From: a virus
IMG/VR virus record: IMGVR_UViG_3300044627_000772
Span: 1 to 36,592 of that record
Strand: one strand, 5' to 3'
Length of the DNA: 36,592 nt
Shown here in pieces: positions 1-7,158 of this stretch. Made by a program: the position numbers and the translations under genes. Each line of letters begins with the position of its first letter. Position 1 is the stretch's first letter. The notes under the pieces were generated by a model. It saw only the letters and a list, made by a program, of their open reading frames with translations, searched no databases and had not been told where the DNA came from.

Positions 1-127
1 TCACAACCAATGCACAGATCGAGGGCGATGACATCACCTCTTTCACAGCAGTTACAGCTACAGTTCGTTTGGGCAACTACACCCAGATTAGCCGTAAGGA
101 TGTAATCATTGCTGGTACATTGGAAGC
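1..127. repeat. Terminal direct repeat, copy 1 (contig closure)
   Basis: Bases 1-127 match bases 36466-36592 exactly. The repeat lies inside the major capsid gene and joining the ends restores one intact reading frame. A 127-base overlap equals a common maximum k-mer of short-read assemblers, so I read it as the assembly signature of a circular or circularly permuted genome, not a biological terminal repeat. The unique genome length is then 36465 bp. Confidence 0.95.
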
Positions 128-806
128 TGTTGACAAGGCAGGTCGTCGCTCTGAATTGAGCTATCAAATGGCTAAAAAATCTGCGGAAATTAAGCGTGAC
201 ATGGAGTCAACAATGTTGGCTAACCAAGCCGCTGCCGCTGGTTCTACGTCATCTGCTCGTAAATCAGGCGCTTTGTTGGCCTTCTTAAAGACCAATACTA
301 GCGAAGGTACTGGCGGTAGTGATCCTTCATACACAACCATTCCTGATGCGGCTCGTACTGATGCCACAACTACTAACTTGCGTTCATTCAGCGAAGCATT
401 GCTGAAAGACGTAATTCAGAAGGTGTGGACAGAAGGCGGCAACCCATCTGTCGTTATGGCTGGTCCTGTTAACAAGCAGAACTTGTCTAAGATGGCTGGC
501 ATTGCTGGTCAGCGTTTCAATGTTACAGGTGCTAAACCTTCAACTATCATTGGCGCTGCGGATGTTTATGTTTCCGATTTCGGTAACGTGAGCATTGTTG
601 CTAACCGCTTCCAACGTGAGCGTGATGTATTTGTGCTTGATCCTGAGTACGCATCTGTTGCTTATCTGCGTCCCTTCCAGACAGTTGAACTGGCTAAGAC
701 AGGTGATGCCGAGAAGCGTATGCTCTTGTGTGAGTGGGGCTTGAAGATCAAGAACGAGAAGGCTCATGGCGCTGTCTATGACCTGAACTCTACAATTCAG
801 ACCTAA
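1..806 (+). CDS. Major capsid protein, C-terminal part (gene continues from 36291)
   Basis: This is the 3' part of the major capsid gene. The frame is open from base 3 with no start before it, and it continues the reading frame opened by the ATG at 36291, giving 326 residues once the contig is circularised. The protein resembles the SU10-type major capsid family (DUF5309): a conserved N-terminal stretch with QISPEETPFMS, a central region with ISRKDVIIAGTLE, and a C-terminal half with VYVSDFGNVSIV and an RPFQTVELAKTGDAEKR block. It would form the icosahedral shell. Portal and scaffold genes lie just upstream on the circular map. A strong terminator follows the stop. The TTG at 69 is only an internal leucine codon. 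Confidence 0.9.
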   Translation, partial: TTNAQIEGDDITSFTAVTATVRLGNYTQISRKDVIIAGTLEAVDKAGRRSELSYQMAKKSAEIKRDMESTMLANQAAAAGSTSSARKSGALLAFLKTNTSEGTGGSDPSYTTIPDAARTDATTTNLRSFSEALLKDVIQKVWTEGGNPSVVMAGPVNKQNLSKMAGIAGQRFNVTGAKPSTIIGAADVYVSDFGNVSIVANRFQRERDVFVLDPEYASVAYLRPFQTVELAKTGDAEKRMLLCEWGLKIKNEKAHGAVYDLNSTIQT

Positions 807-816
807 TCTGAAGACA

Positions 817-848
817 AAGGGGTGGGCTAATAACCCACCCTTTTTTTT
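817..848 (+). terminator. Rho-independent terminator after the capsid gene
   Basis: A GGGTGGG stem at 820-826 pairs perfectly with CCCACCC at 834-840 across a 7-base loop and is followed by eight T residues (841-848). It sits directly after the capsid stop codon, so it probably limits transcription of the downstream tail genes. The next gene starts at the very next base, so its upstream purine-rich sequence is buried in the stem. Confidence 0.92.
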
Positions 849-1163
849 ATGACTACAAAAATCTTTGACACAAACCTAGAGATGGGGACTCAGAAACTTT
901 GGCATTACGATGCTGAAAAAGATGAGGCGACCATTCAAACAATTATTGATGCTACTGAAGTAGTAGAGTCAAACAAAGAACGATTTAATTCTTTTGATGA
1001 AAAGGCTAATTGGAAGGGTGATCTGCACCATGTTGCATCGATTCCAATGGCTTTGTATTATCAAATGAAAGCAGAAGGTAAGCTTGAAGATCAAGCCTAC
1101 ATGAAACGATGGCTCAATGACCCTGATAATCGTGCATTTCGCACAAGACCTGGAGAAGTTTAA
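849..1163 (+). CDS. Conserved small virion-module protein of unknown function
   Basis: A 104-residue, mostly polar protein with no transmembrane segment or motif that I can name. It lies between the capsid gene and a glycosyltransferase-like gene, where many related phages carry small head-completion or unknown proteins. The ATG immediately follows the terminator T-run and has no free Shine-Dalgarno site; the only purine-rich stretch (AAGGGGTGGG) is inside the hairpin. An alternative ATG at 882 would give 93 residues but also has a weak ribosome site. The stop overlaps the next start (TAATG), so translation is coupled to the gene at 1163. Function unknown. Confidence 0.75.
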   Translation: MTTKIFDTNLEMGTQKLWHYDAEKDEATIQTIIDATEVVESNKERFNSFDEKANWKGDLHHVASIPMALYYQMKAEGKLEDQAYMKRWLNDPDNRAFRTRPGEV

Positions 1164-1828
1164 TGGATAGTAAGACCATTGGGATTTTAGTCCCAACACG
1201 GGACTTTGTTAACTCTGGATTTGCCTTTGACTTAGCTAGGCTAGTTGGATTTACTGTAGGTACAACAAATCACAAAGTAGTGATCTACACTAGCTCTGGC
1301 ACTTTGTTGTCGGCACAACGTCAGGATTTAGCGAGAGATGCTATTGAGGCGGAATGTACGCACACCCTTTGGTTAGATAGCGATATGCGCTTTCCAAAGG
1401 ATACTATTATTCGCTTGTTAAAGCATGATACTGGTATTGTCTGTGGAAACTATGCCAAGCGTAGATTCCCAACCGAGCCGATTGCGGTGAAAAAAAATAC
1501 TCCAGATATGGATGCAACATTTATCAATCGGGTATATACTGAGGACGATTCAACTGGACTTGTTGATGTAGACTACTGCGGGATGGGTGTAATGCTTGTC
1601 AAATCCGAAGTCTACAAATCTATGGAATATCCTTGGTTTGCTATCCCTTGGGTTCCCGCTGCGGAAGACTATATTGGTGAAGATGTATGGTTTTGCCGTA
1701 GAGCCGCCCAGAATGGGCATAAAACTTATGTTGACCAGGATCTCTCAAAACAGATCCACCATATTGGCACATTTGAGTATAAACATGAACACACATTAAT
1801 GTGTAGGGATGTAGAAAATGGCAATTGA
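1163..1828 (+). CDS. GT-A fold glycosyltransferase-like protein
   Basis: A 221-residue protein with the layout of a family 2-type, GT-A fold glycosyltransferase: an N-terminal beta strand (IGILVPTRD), a nucleotide-binding region with LSAQRQDLARDA, then a DxD-type metal site in LWLDSDMRFP near residue 73, an acidic EDYIGEDVWFCRRA segment near residue 168 and a late IHHIG. Such enzymes move a sugar from a nucleotide-sugar to an acceptor. It is embedded between capsid and adaptor genes and overlaps both neighbours by a few bases, so it is expressed with virion genes. It may modify a virion protein, DNA or a host surface glycan; the target cannot be read from the sequence. Confidence 0.72.
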   Translation: MDSKTIGILVPTRDFVNSGFAFDLARLVGFTVGTTNHKVVIYTSSGTLLSAQRQDLARDAIEAECTHTLWLDSDMRFPKDTIIRLLKHDTGIVCGNYAKRRFPTEPIAVKKNTPDMDATFINRVYTEDDSTGLVDVDYCGMGVMLVKSEVYKSMEYPWFAIPWVPAAEDYIGEDVWFCRRAAQNGHKTYVDQDLSKQIHHIGTFEYKHEHTLMCRDVENGN

Positions 1829-2438
1829 CACCTACAGTGGACTGAAGACAACCATAGCTGATTATCTTAATCGGGATGATTTGACTTCTGTTATTCCTTC
1901 ATTTATCACATTGGCAGAGGCAAAATTTAATCGTAAATTGCGTGTTCGCCAGATGGTAAAAAGGGCTACTGCCACTTTAGACACTCAATATTTTGCTTTT
2001 CCTGCTGATTTTTTACAGGCAAAAGAGTTTCAGTTAAATACGAATCCAATTACATATTTGCAATATGTCACCCAAAATCAGGGTGACTATGGATCTTCAA
2101 CACAGTATGTTGCAAGTGGAAAGCCTCAGTTTTATACAATTATTGGAACGCAAATTCAAGTAATTCCAACTCCTGATGGTAGTTATACGGGTGAATTAAC
2201 TTATTATGGTAAGATTCCAGTATTGAGTGATTCAAACACAAGCAACTGGCTTCTTGCTTACGCCCCAGACTTGTACTTATATGGTGCATTGCTTGAGGCA
2301 TCTCCATATTTGAAAGACGATGAACGTCTTGCTGTGTGGAGTACTTTGTATTCAAACTCCATTGGCGACATAGAAATAGCAGATCAAAGGGCTTCTGTTG
2401 CTTCTACACCTATTGTTCGTGCCCGATCTTTAGGATAA
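1818..2438 (+). CDS. Head-to-tail adaptor protein (SU10-type)
   Basis: A 206-residue protein that looks like the SU10-type adaptor family found in many short-tailed phages. It opens with SGLKTTIADYLNRDDL, then ITLAEAKFNRKLRVRQM, and a conserved middle with FAFPADFLQAKEF; the second half contains the GELTYYGKIPVLS strand and LYGALLEASPYLKDDE. These proteins form a ring below the portal that joins the head to the tail. The ATG at 1818 lies 11 bases inside the preceding gene and has an upstream AGGGATG. Position after portal, scaffold and capsid genes fits the role. Confidence 0.82.
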   Translation: MAIDTYSGLKTTIADYLNRDDLTSVIPSFITLAEAKFNRKLRVRQMVKRATATLDTQYFAFPADFLQAKEFQLNTNPITYLQYVTQNQGDYGSSTQYVASGKPQFYTIIGTQIQVIPTPDGSYTGELTYYGKIPVLSDSNTSNWLLAYAPDLYLYGALLEASPYLKDDERLAVWSTLYSNSIGDIEIADQRASVASTPIVRARSLG

Positions 2439-2441
2439 AAA

Positions 2442-2840
2442 ATGTCATCTTTTAATGATTACACCGAAAATCTTGTACTAACATATTTGTTTACAACGGG
2501 TTCAGCAACTCGTCCTACTGCTTGGTACGTAGGATTGTTTACTGCCGCTCCTAGCGATACTGGCGGTGGCACAGAGGTGTCAGGAAATGGTTATGCCCGT
2601 AAAGTTACTGGAACAATAACTGTTTCTGGAACATCTCCAACACTTGCCACAAATAGTGCTTCAATTGAATTTGATGCGGCCTCTGGTGGCAACTGGGGAA
2701 CAATTGGTTGGGCAGCAGTATTTGATGCGTCTACTGGTGGCAATATGTTGGCATGGGCTGCTTTGACTGCTGATAGAACAATTAATGATGGTGATGTGTT
2801 TAGAATTCCTGCTGGAAGCTTAGATATAACTTTGACTTGA
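2442..2840 (+). CDS. Tail protein of the gp80-like type
   Basis: A 132-residue protein rich in glycine, threonine and serine. It has the pattern of a widespread small phage tail or fibre-base family: an N-terminal helix (SFNDYTENLVLTYLF), WYVGLFTAAPSDTG, VSGNGYARK, a WGTIGWAAVFDASTGGNML core and a C-terminal NDGDVFRIPAGSLDITL. No enzyme motif is visible. It begins three bases after the adaptor stop and is followed almost at once by another structural gene, which supports a virion role. The exact place in the tail is inferred, not seen. Confidence 0.7.
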   Translation: MSSFNDYTENLVLTYLFTTGSATRPTAWYVGLFTAAPSDTGGGTEVSGNGYARKVTGTITVSGTSPTLATNSASIEFDAASGGNWGTIGWAAVFDASTGGNMLAWAALTADRTINDGDVFRIPAGSLDITLT

Positions 2841-2841
2841 T

Positions 2842-3363
2842 ATGGCTGCTTACGGATCTGGTTATTACGGAGGAGGGAATTACTCTTATGGAGTAACCCT
2901 TGGGGATGTTGTTTTCTCTGGCGTTAGCTCTGTATCAATTAGTTCTGGTGCTGTTACTACTGGCTCTTTAACGATTGCGGCTCAAAGTGCTGTTTCAATT
3001 AGTTCACAACAAGTAGCATCGGCTTCTGTCACGTTTAATTGCGTATCTAGTGCTTCTGTTGACGCAGTAAAAATTGCGTTTGTTTCTGCAACTGTAGCTT
3101 CAGAAGCAACAATGACAGTAGATTCTTCTGTCATTTTGAATGCATCAGTTTCAATGGATGCCATTAGTGATGCGTCTATATTTGGTCAAAAAGTACAGTT
3201 TTCTGGTGTTCAGTTTGATGGCGTGTCAAATTTTATTATTGCTGCCGAAAAGAAGTGGCAAAATGAAAACGATACTAGCGAAACATGGACGGATGTATCA
3301 AATACTCCAGAGACATGGAATGAAATTTCTGATAACAGTGAATCATGGCAAATTGCCGCATGA
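2842..3363 (+). CDS. Beta-rich structural protein with C-terminal tryptophan repeats
   Basis: A 173-residue protein with a glycine/tyrosine-rich N terminus (YGSGYYGGGNYSYG) and a long alternating Ser/Val region typical of beta-strand repeats (VSSVSISSG, SAVSISSQQ). The C terminus has three roughly ten-residue repeats with the form E-[TS]-W-x-[DE]-[VI]-S, at about residues 149, 159 and 169. I do not recognise a family. Location among tail genes suggests a tail or fibre-associated protein; the C-terminal Trp repeats may be a docking element for the fibre proteins encoded next. Confidence 0.65.
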   Translation: MAAYGSGYYGGGNYSYGVTLGDVVFSGVSSVSISSGAVTTGSLTIAAQSAVSISSQQVASASVTFNCVSSASVDAVKIAFVSATVASEATMTVDSSVILNASVSMDAISDASIFGQKVQFSGVQFDGVSNFIIAAEKKWQNENDTSETWTDVSNTPETWNEISDNSESWQIAA

Positions 3364-3371
3364 GGTGAAAA

Positions 3372-4262
3372 ATGGCTGATACTACAACCACAAATTTAGG
3401 TCTTACCAAACCAGAGGTAGGCGCTTCTACAGACTCGTGGGGTACTAAGATCAATACCGACTTAGACACTGTAGATGGTTTATTTACAGCTAATGGAACT
3501 GGAACCAGTGTTGGCCTAAATGTCGGCTCTGGCAAAGTTTTAAATGTTGTTGGAACATTACAGGGAACTGGCGTATCAACATATCTTGCAAGCCCACCTG
3601 CAATTGGTGGGACAACGGCAGCGGCTATTACAGGAACAATAGTTACTGGTAGCACAAAAGTCGTTACACCTTTTGTTGATGCTGTTAATTCTAGCGGTGC
3701 TCAATTAAGAAACGCTAGTGGCACAAGTCAACTATCATGGGGTGCGGGTGGTGGAAGCGTTTTATCATTAGATGTTGCAACCAACATCAATCCTGCCAAT
3801 GCATCAGTATCTATTGCGCCAACAGGAACTGGCTCCCTCACAATAAATCCTGCAACTGCGGGAACAATGAACAATGTAGCGATAGGTGGCACAACAGCGG
3901 CTGCTGGTACTTTTACCACTGCTACTGCTACTACAGTTGTTGCAACAAACTATACAGAAGGTACATTTTCTGCCAATAGTTCAACTGCAATTACATTGGA
4001 TCTAGCTAATGGAACAGTTCAAATAATTACATTAACTGATAACTGCACAGTAACAATGCCTACGGCAACTGCAGGAAAAAGTTTTATTGTCTTTTTGAAA
4101 TCAGGCACAGGTGGTTTCACTTGTAGCTTTAGTAGTGTTAAATGGTCTGGAGGAACTGCACCAACAATAACTGCTGTTGGAAGCAGACAAGATATTTTGT
4201 CGTTCTTTGCTGACGGCACAAACTGGTATGGTGTTGTTGTTGCTCAAAATTACACTCCATAA
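3372..4262 (+). CDS. Tail fibre protein
   Basis: A 296-residue protein that starts with the very common tail-fibre leader [19 protein letters not shown] followed by [13 protein letters not shown]. The body is a low-complexity Gly/Thr/Ala/Ser beta-rich repeat region, with two copies of an IGGTTAA[AG] element near residues 77 and 173. The C-terminal quarter ([20 protein letters not shown] and onward) resembles compact fibre tip domains. It has a clear GAGGTGAAAA ribosome site. It probably forms part of the receptor-binding fibre with the glycine-rich protein encoded next. Confidence 0.8.
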   Translation: MADTTTTNLGLTKPEVGASTDSWGTKINTDLDTVDGLFTANGTGTSVGLNVGSGKVLNVVGTLQGTGVSTYLASPPAIGGTTAAAITGTIVTGSTKVVTPFVDAVNSSGAQLRNASGTSQLSWGAGGGSVLSLDVATNINPANASVSIAPTGTGSLTINPATAGTMNNVAIGGTTAAAGTFTTATATTVVATNYTEGTFSANSSTAITLDLANGTVQIITLTDNCTVTMPTATAGKSFIVFLKSGTGGFTCSFSSVKWSGGTAPTITAVGSRQDILSFFADGTNWYGVVVAQNYTP

Positions 4263-4270
4263 GGATTTTT

Positions 4271-5815
4271 ATGTTTGGATCAATAAAAACATCCTCTTCT
4301 AGTGCAGCGGCAGGACCTGCTGGTGGCCTATTGTTTAATACTGGTAATGGTGGGGAAACATACACATTTGAAGTCCCTACTGGTGTAACTTCTATTTCGG
4401 CATTGGCAATTGGTGGTGGTGGTGGTGGTGGTGGTACTAGCGGAACTGCTACTGCATCAGCAGGTGGTGGTGGTGGTGGCGCATTTGTTTACTCAAATAG
4501 TATTTCTGTAACGCCTGGCGAGACACTTACTGTTGGAATTGGCGCTAAGGGAGACGGTGGTAATGGTGGCACAACTAGCGCAACAAGCGGAAGTGCTGGC
4601 GGTCAATCTTATATTGCTAGAGGTGGTACAAATTTATTATTAGCAAAAGGCGGTTCTGGTGGAACAAGAAGTACAAGTTCAACCGCAGTAAATGGTGGTG
4701 CTGGTGGAGTTACAGCTACATCTGTTGGCGATACAAAAAACGCTGGCGGTGCTGGTGGCAATGGAAACGCCAATGATCGTGGTGGCGGTGGCGGTGGCGC
4801 AGGCGGTTATTCTGGTACTGGCGGTGCTGGTGGCTCTGGCACAACTTCACCTACAGCAGGTTCTGGCGGTGGTGGCGGTGGTGGCTTTTATGGATGGACA
4901 GGCTCTGCATTAACAGGAACTGGTGGTGGTGGTGGTGGCACTTTCTATTATGGAGCTGGATCAAATGGAGCTGCAGGAACTCAGAGTGCTACTGCTTCAA
5001 CAAGAACTGGAGATATTGGATCTTACTTAGGTGGATCAGATACTAACAGTAGTCCTAATTTTGGTGGCGGTGGTGGTGGCGCTAGGGCGGCAGGTGGTAA
5101 CGGAGATTTAGGAGCTAATGGTAGCTCTGGCGTAGTAAGAATTGTTTGGGGTGATACAGTTTCTTTCCCTTCTACAGATGTTAATGTTAGCAATTTAAGA
5201 TTAGTTTCTTCTTCAGTATCGTCTTCTAGCACCATAACTGTTCCTAGTAACGTATTGCCTGGTGATTGTGTAATTTTATTTGATTATGCAGATCATGGTT
5301 CTGTTTTGCCAACTTCAGTAGTTCCAAGTGGATATGTTGGAGCTGAAGATTTATCAGATGCTGCAACATTTACTAGATGTATTATTTCTCTAAAAAGAAT
5401 ATTGTTGCTAACAGATGCTGGTTCAACTTTAACTGGAATGGACTCAACTGAAAATCAAAAAATTCTTTTAGTTTTTAGGGCAGATGGTGGTACTAGTGGT
5501 GGATCAAGCGTAAGCCAACTTTTTGAATTTGACACAACATCAGCGCCAGCAACACAAACACTAATAGACGCATCAAGAAACTCATATTTAGAAGGTGTTC
5601 CAGTTAGTTTTGCCTTTTTTAAAGGTAGCGATGGAATTACGCCAGGTACAGACATTACTTTTTCTGGAGCAGAATTTATCTCTGGTACAAGCAATGTTTA
5701 CTATCTTGGATACAAAATATACACACAAACAACATCCTCAATTAGTGACGCTATATCTATGACAGATAGAGGCACTAATTCTTTGGTCAGTGTAATATTT
5801 GGAATTGGGAGATAA
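4271..5815 (+). CDS. Glycine-rich tail fibre adhesin
   Basis: A 514-residue protein. Residues about 15-295 are a glycine-rich domain with many runs of five to eight glycines separated by short Ala/Ser/Thr-rich loops, beginning with YTFEVPTGVTSISALAIGGG. This resembles the polyglycine sandwich domains of tail fibre adhesins. The remainder (from about residue 300) is a beta-rich C-terminal region with no named motif. It follows the tail fibre gene and precedes a fibre-assembly chaperone candidate, as expected for a receptor-binding tip. The glycine codons are mostly GGT/GGC repeats, which favours slippage and recombination. Direct binding specificity cannot be predicted. Confidence 0.8.
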   Translation: MFGSIKTSSSSAAAGPAGGLLFNTGNGGETYTFEVPTGVTSISALAIGGGGGGGGTSGTATASAGGGGGGAFVYSNSISVTPGETLTVGIGAKGDGGNGGTTSATSGSAGGQSYIARGGTNLLLAKGGSGGTRSTSSTAVNGGAGGVTATSVGDTKNAGGAGGNGNANDRGGGGGGAGGYSGTGGAGGSGTTSPTAGSGGGGGGGFYGWTGSALTGTGGGGGGTFYYGAGSNGAAGTQSATASTRTGDIGSYLGGSDTNSSPNFGGGGGGARAAGGNGDLGANGSSGVVRIVWGDTVSFPSTDVNVSNLRLVSSSVSSSSTITVPSNVLPGDCVILFDYADHGSVLPTSVVPSGYVGAEDLSDAATFTRCIISLKRILLLTDAGSTLTGMDSTENQKILLVFRADGGTSGGSSVSQLFEFDTTSAPATQTLIDASRNSYLEGVPVSFAFFKGSDGITPGTDITFSGAEFISGTSNVYYLGYKIYTQTTSSISDAISMTDRGTNSLVSVIFGIGR

Positions 5816-5816
5816 A

Positions 5817-6272
5817 ATGTTTGCAAAAGTTATAAATGGTGTGGTTGAAAAACCTTATTGGTCATGGCAAGAGATGCGAAATGACTATCCAGATGTTTTG
5901 TTTCCTAGCATCTATAACGAAGACATCATAAAAAGTTATGGTGCTGTTAAAGTAAAACAGATTGAAAAACCAGTTGAGAATCATCTTCAAAGCGTTGTTG
6001 AGCAAACTCCACAATTTATAGATGGTGTTTTGACGCAAGTATGGTCTATTGTTTCTGCAACAGAATCTGAAGTTGCTGAAAGAACAGCTAAAGAAGCAGA
6101 TGACGTTAGATCAACACGAAATGATCTTTTGGTTAAGTCTGACTATACACAAGTAGAAGATTTTGATGCTCAAGTTGACAAACAAGCTTGGGCTACATAT
6201 CGTCAAGCCTTACGTGATATTTCTTCACAACAAGGATTTCCTTGGACTATTACTTGGCCTGATGCACCATGA
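5817..6272 (+). CDS. Tail fibre assembly chaperone-like protein
   Basis: A 151-residue protein whose C-terminal half matches the phage tail assembly chaperone pattern: VRSTRNDLLVKSDYTQ, then a helix with AWATYRQALRDIS and the ending GFPWTITWPDAP. Such proteins help fold or trimerise fibres and usually follow the adhesin gene, as here. I use the ATG at 5817 behind GGGAGAT; the upstream in-frame TTG at 5799 lies inside the adhesin coding region. The stop overlaps the next start (ATGA). Confidence 0.78.
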   Translation: MFAKVINGVVEKPYWSWQEMRNDYPDVLFPSIYNEDIIKSYGAVKVKQIEKPVENHLQSVVEQTPQFIDGVLTQVWSIVSATESEVAERTAKEADDVRSTRNDLLVKSDYTQVEDFDAQVDKQAWATYRQALRDISSQQGFPWTITWPDAP

Positions 6273-6493
6273 ACAATGTAAGCCATGAGCAAATCTATGA
6301 GCGTCTACTAGCTGTTGAAGCAAAGGTAGATGAAATAGATAAGAACACTAAAGATCTTGTAACTGCTATTGACGCTGCCAAGGGTGCTGTTAAGGTTCTT
6401 AACTGGATAGCATCTATTGCTCAACCAGTTTTGTGGATTGGCGGGTTAGTGATTGCTGCGGGTGCAGTTTGGCAGACATGGCTTAAAAAGTAA
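6269..6493 (+). CDS. Small membrane protein, XhlA/holin-like
   Basis: A 74-residue protein with an N-terminal amphipathic coiled-coil (QIYERLLAVEAKVDEIDKNTKDL) and one C-terminal transmembrane helix (about residues 48-68, ASIAQPVLWIGGLVIAAGAV) ending in a short basic tail. This layout is like XhlA-type haemolysin/holin proteins. It is far from the endolysin gene and inside the tail block, so a structural or entry role is possible. Start and stop overlap both neighbours (ATGA, TAATG). Confidence 0.65.
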   Translation: MNNVSHEQIYERLLAVEAKVDEIDKNTKDLVTAIDAAKGAVKVLNWIASIAQPVLWIGGLVIAAGAVWQTWLKK

Positions 6494-7149
6494 TGGCTAA
6501 TGTAAAACAACAACTAGACATTCCTGCTATACCTTCTTTGGGTACATCGGGGATTGTTTATTCACAAAGTGTCCAGAATCAAAACAATGGACTTTTGAGG
6601 TTGTTTTTTACTAAGTTACTTAATTCAGTTCAGTCTGTTTTTGGCCCAAGGGGTGGCAAGTACATTAACTTTCCTTACGGAGTTTTTCATAACGAAACAG
6701 ACCAAGTTGCCACCAGTACAACTGATGCCTACCCTGTTTTTTTTCCAAGTACAGATTTCTCTAATGGCGTGAGCATTACTAGTGACTCACGAATAACAGT
6801 TGCTTTAGATGGTATTTGGAACTTGCAGTTTTCCTTGCAAATCAAGAACGTAAGTAACGATGGTCAAGACTTTGATATTTGGTTTCGCAAGAATGGTGTC
6901 AATATTGCTAACTCAAATAGTCGCTTCCATGTTCCTGCTCGTAAGTCTACTGGTGACGCATCACACATCGTTGCGGCACTAAACTTCATTGAAAGCCTAT
7001 CAGCAGGTGACTACATTGAAATTGTTGGAAGAGTTACAAGTCTTGATGTCACTCTTGAGGCATTCCCCACAAGTTCAAGCCCAACAAGGCCAGCAATCCC
7101 ATCAGCCATTGCTACAATGACGTTTGTGTCTAACCTGCCTACACAATAG
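6493..7149 (+). CDS. Virion protein with C1q/TNF-like jelly-roll domain
   Basis: A 218-residue protein. The N-terminal 55 residues look like an attachment segment (LLRLFFTKLLNSVQSVF). From residue 56 the sequence YGVFHNETDQVA, then ITVALDGIWNLQFSLQIKN, FDIWFRKNGVNI and LSAGDYIEIVGRV follow the strand pattern of C1q/TNF-like jelly-roll domains seen in marine and freshwater phage decoration or fibre proteins. Probable trimeric surface protein. Ends with a TAG stop, rarely used in this genome. Confidence 0.7.
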   Translation: MANVKQQLDIPAIPSLGTSGIVYSQSVQNQNNGLLRLFFTKLLNSVQSVFGPRGGKYINFPYGVFHNETDQVATSTTDAYPVFFPSTDFSNGVSITSDSRITVALDGIWNLQFSLQIKNVSNDGQDFDIWFRKNGVNIANSNSRFHVPARKSTGDASHIVAALNFIESLSAGDYIEIVGRVTSLDVTLEAFPTSSSPTRPAIPSAIATMTFVSNLPTQ

Positions 7150-7158
7150 AATACCAAC

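Noticed and set aside
1-127. The terminal repeat as a biological direct terminal repeat
   Set aside because: It falls inside the capsid gene and its length equals a common assembler k-mer; assembly overlap is the simpler explanation.
3275-3655. 126-residue open frame antisense to the fibre gene start
   Set aside because: Low-complexity proline/valine content is the reverse of the Gly/Thr-rich fibre sequence; no ribosome site.
4692-4913. Alternative-frame ORF within the glycine-rich adhesin
   Set aside because: Leu/Val/Ala repeats arise from shifted GGT/GGC codons; no independent support.
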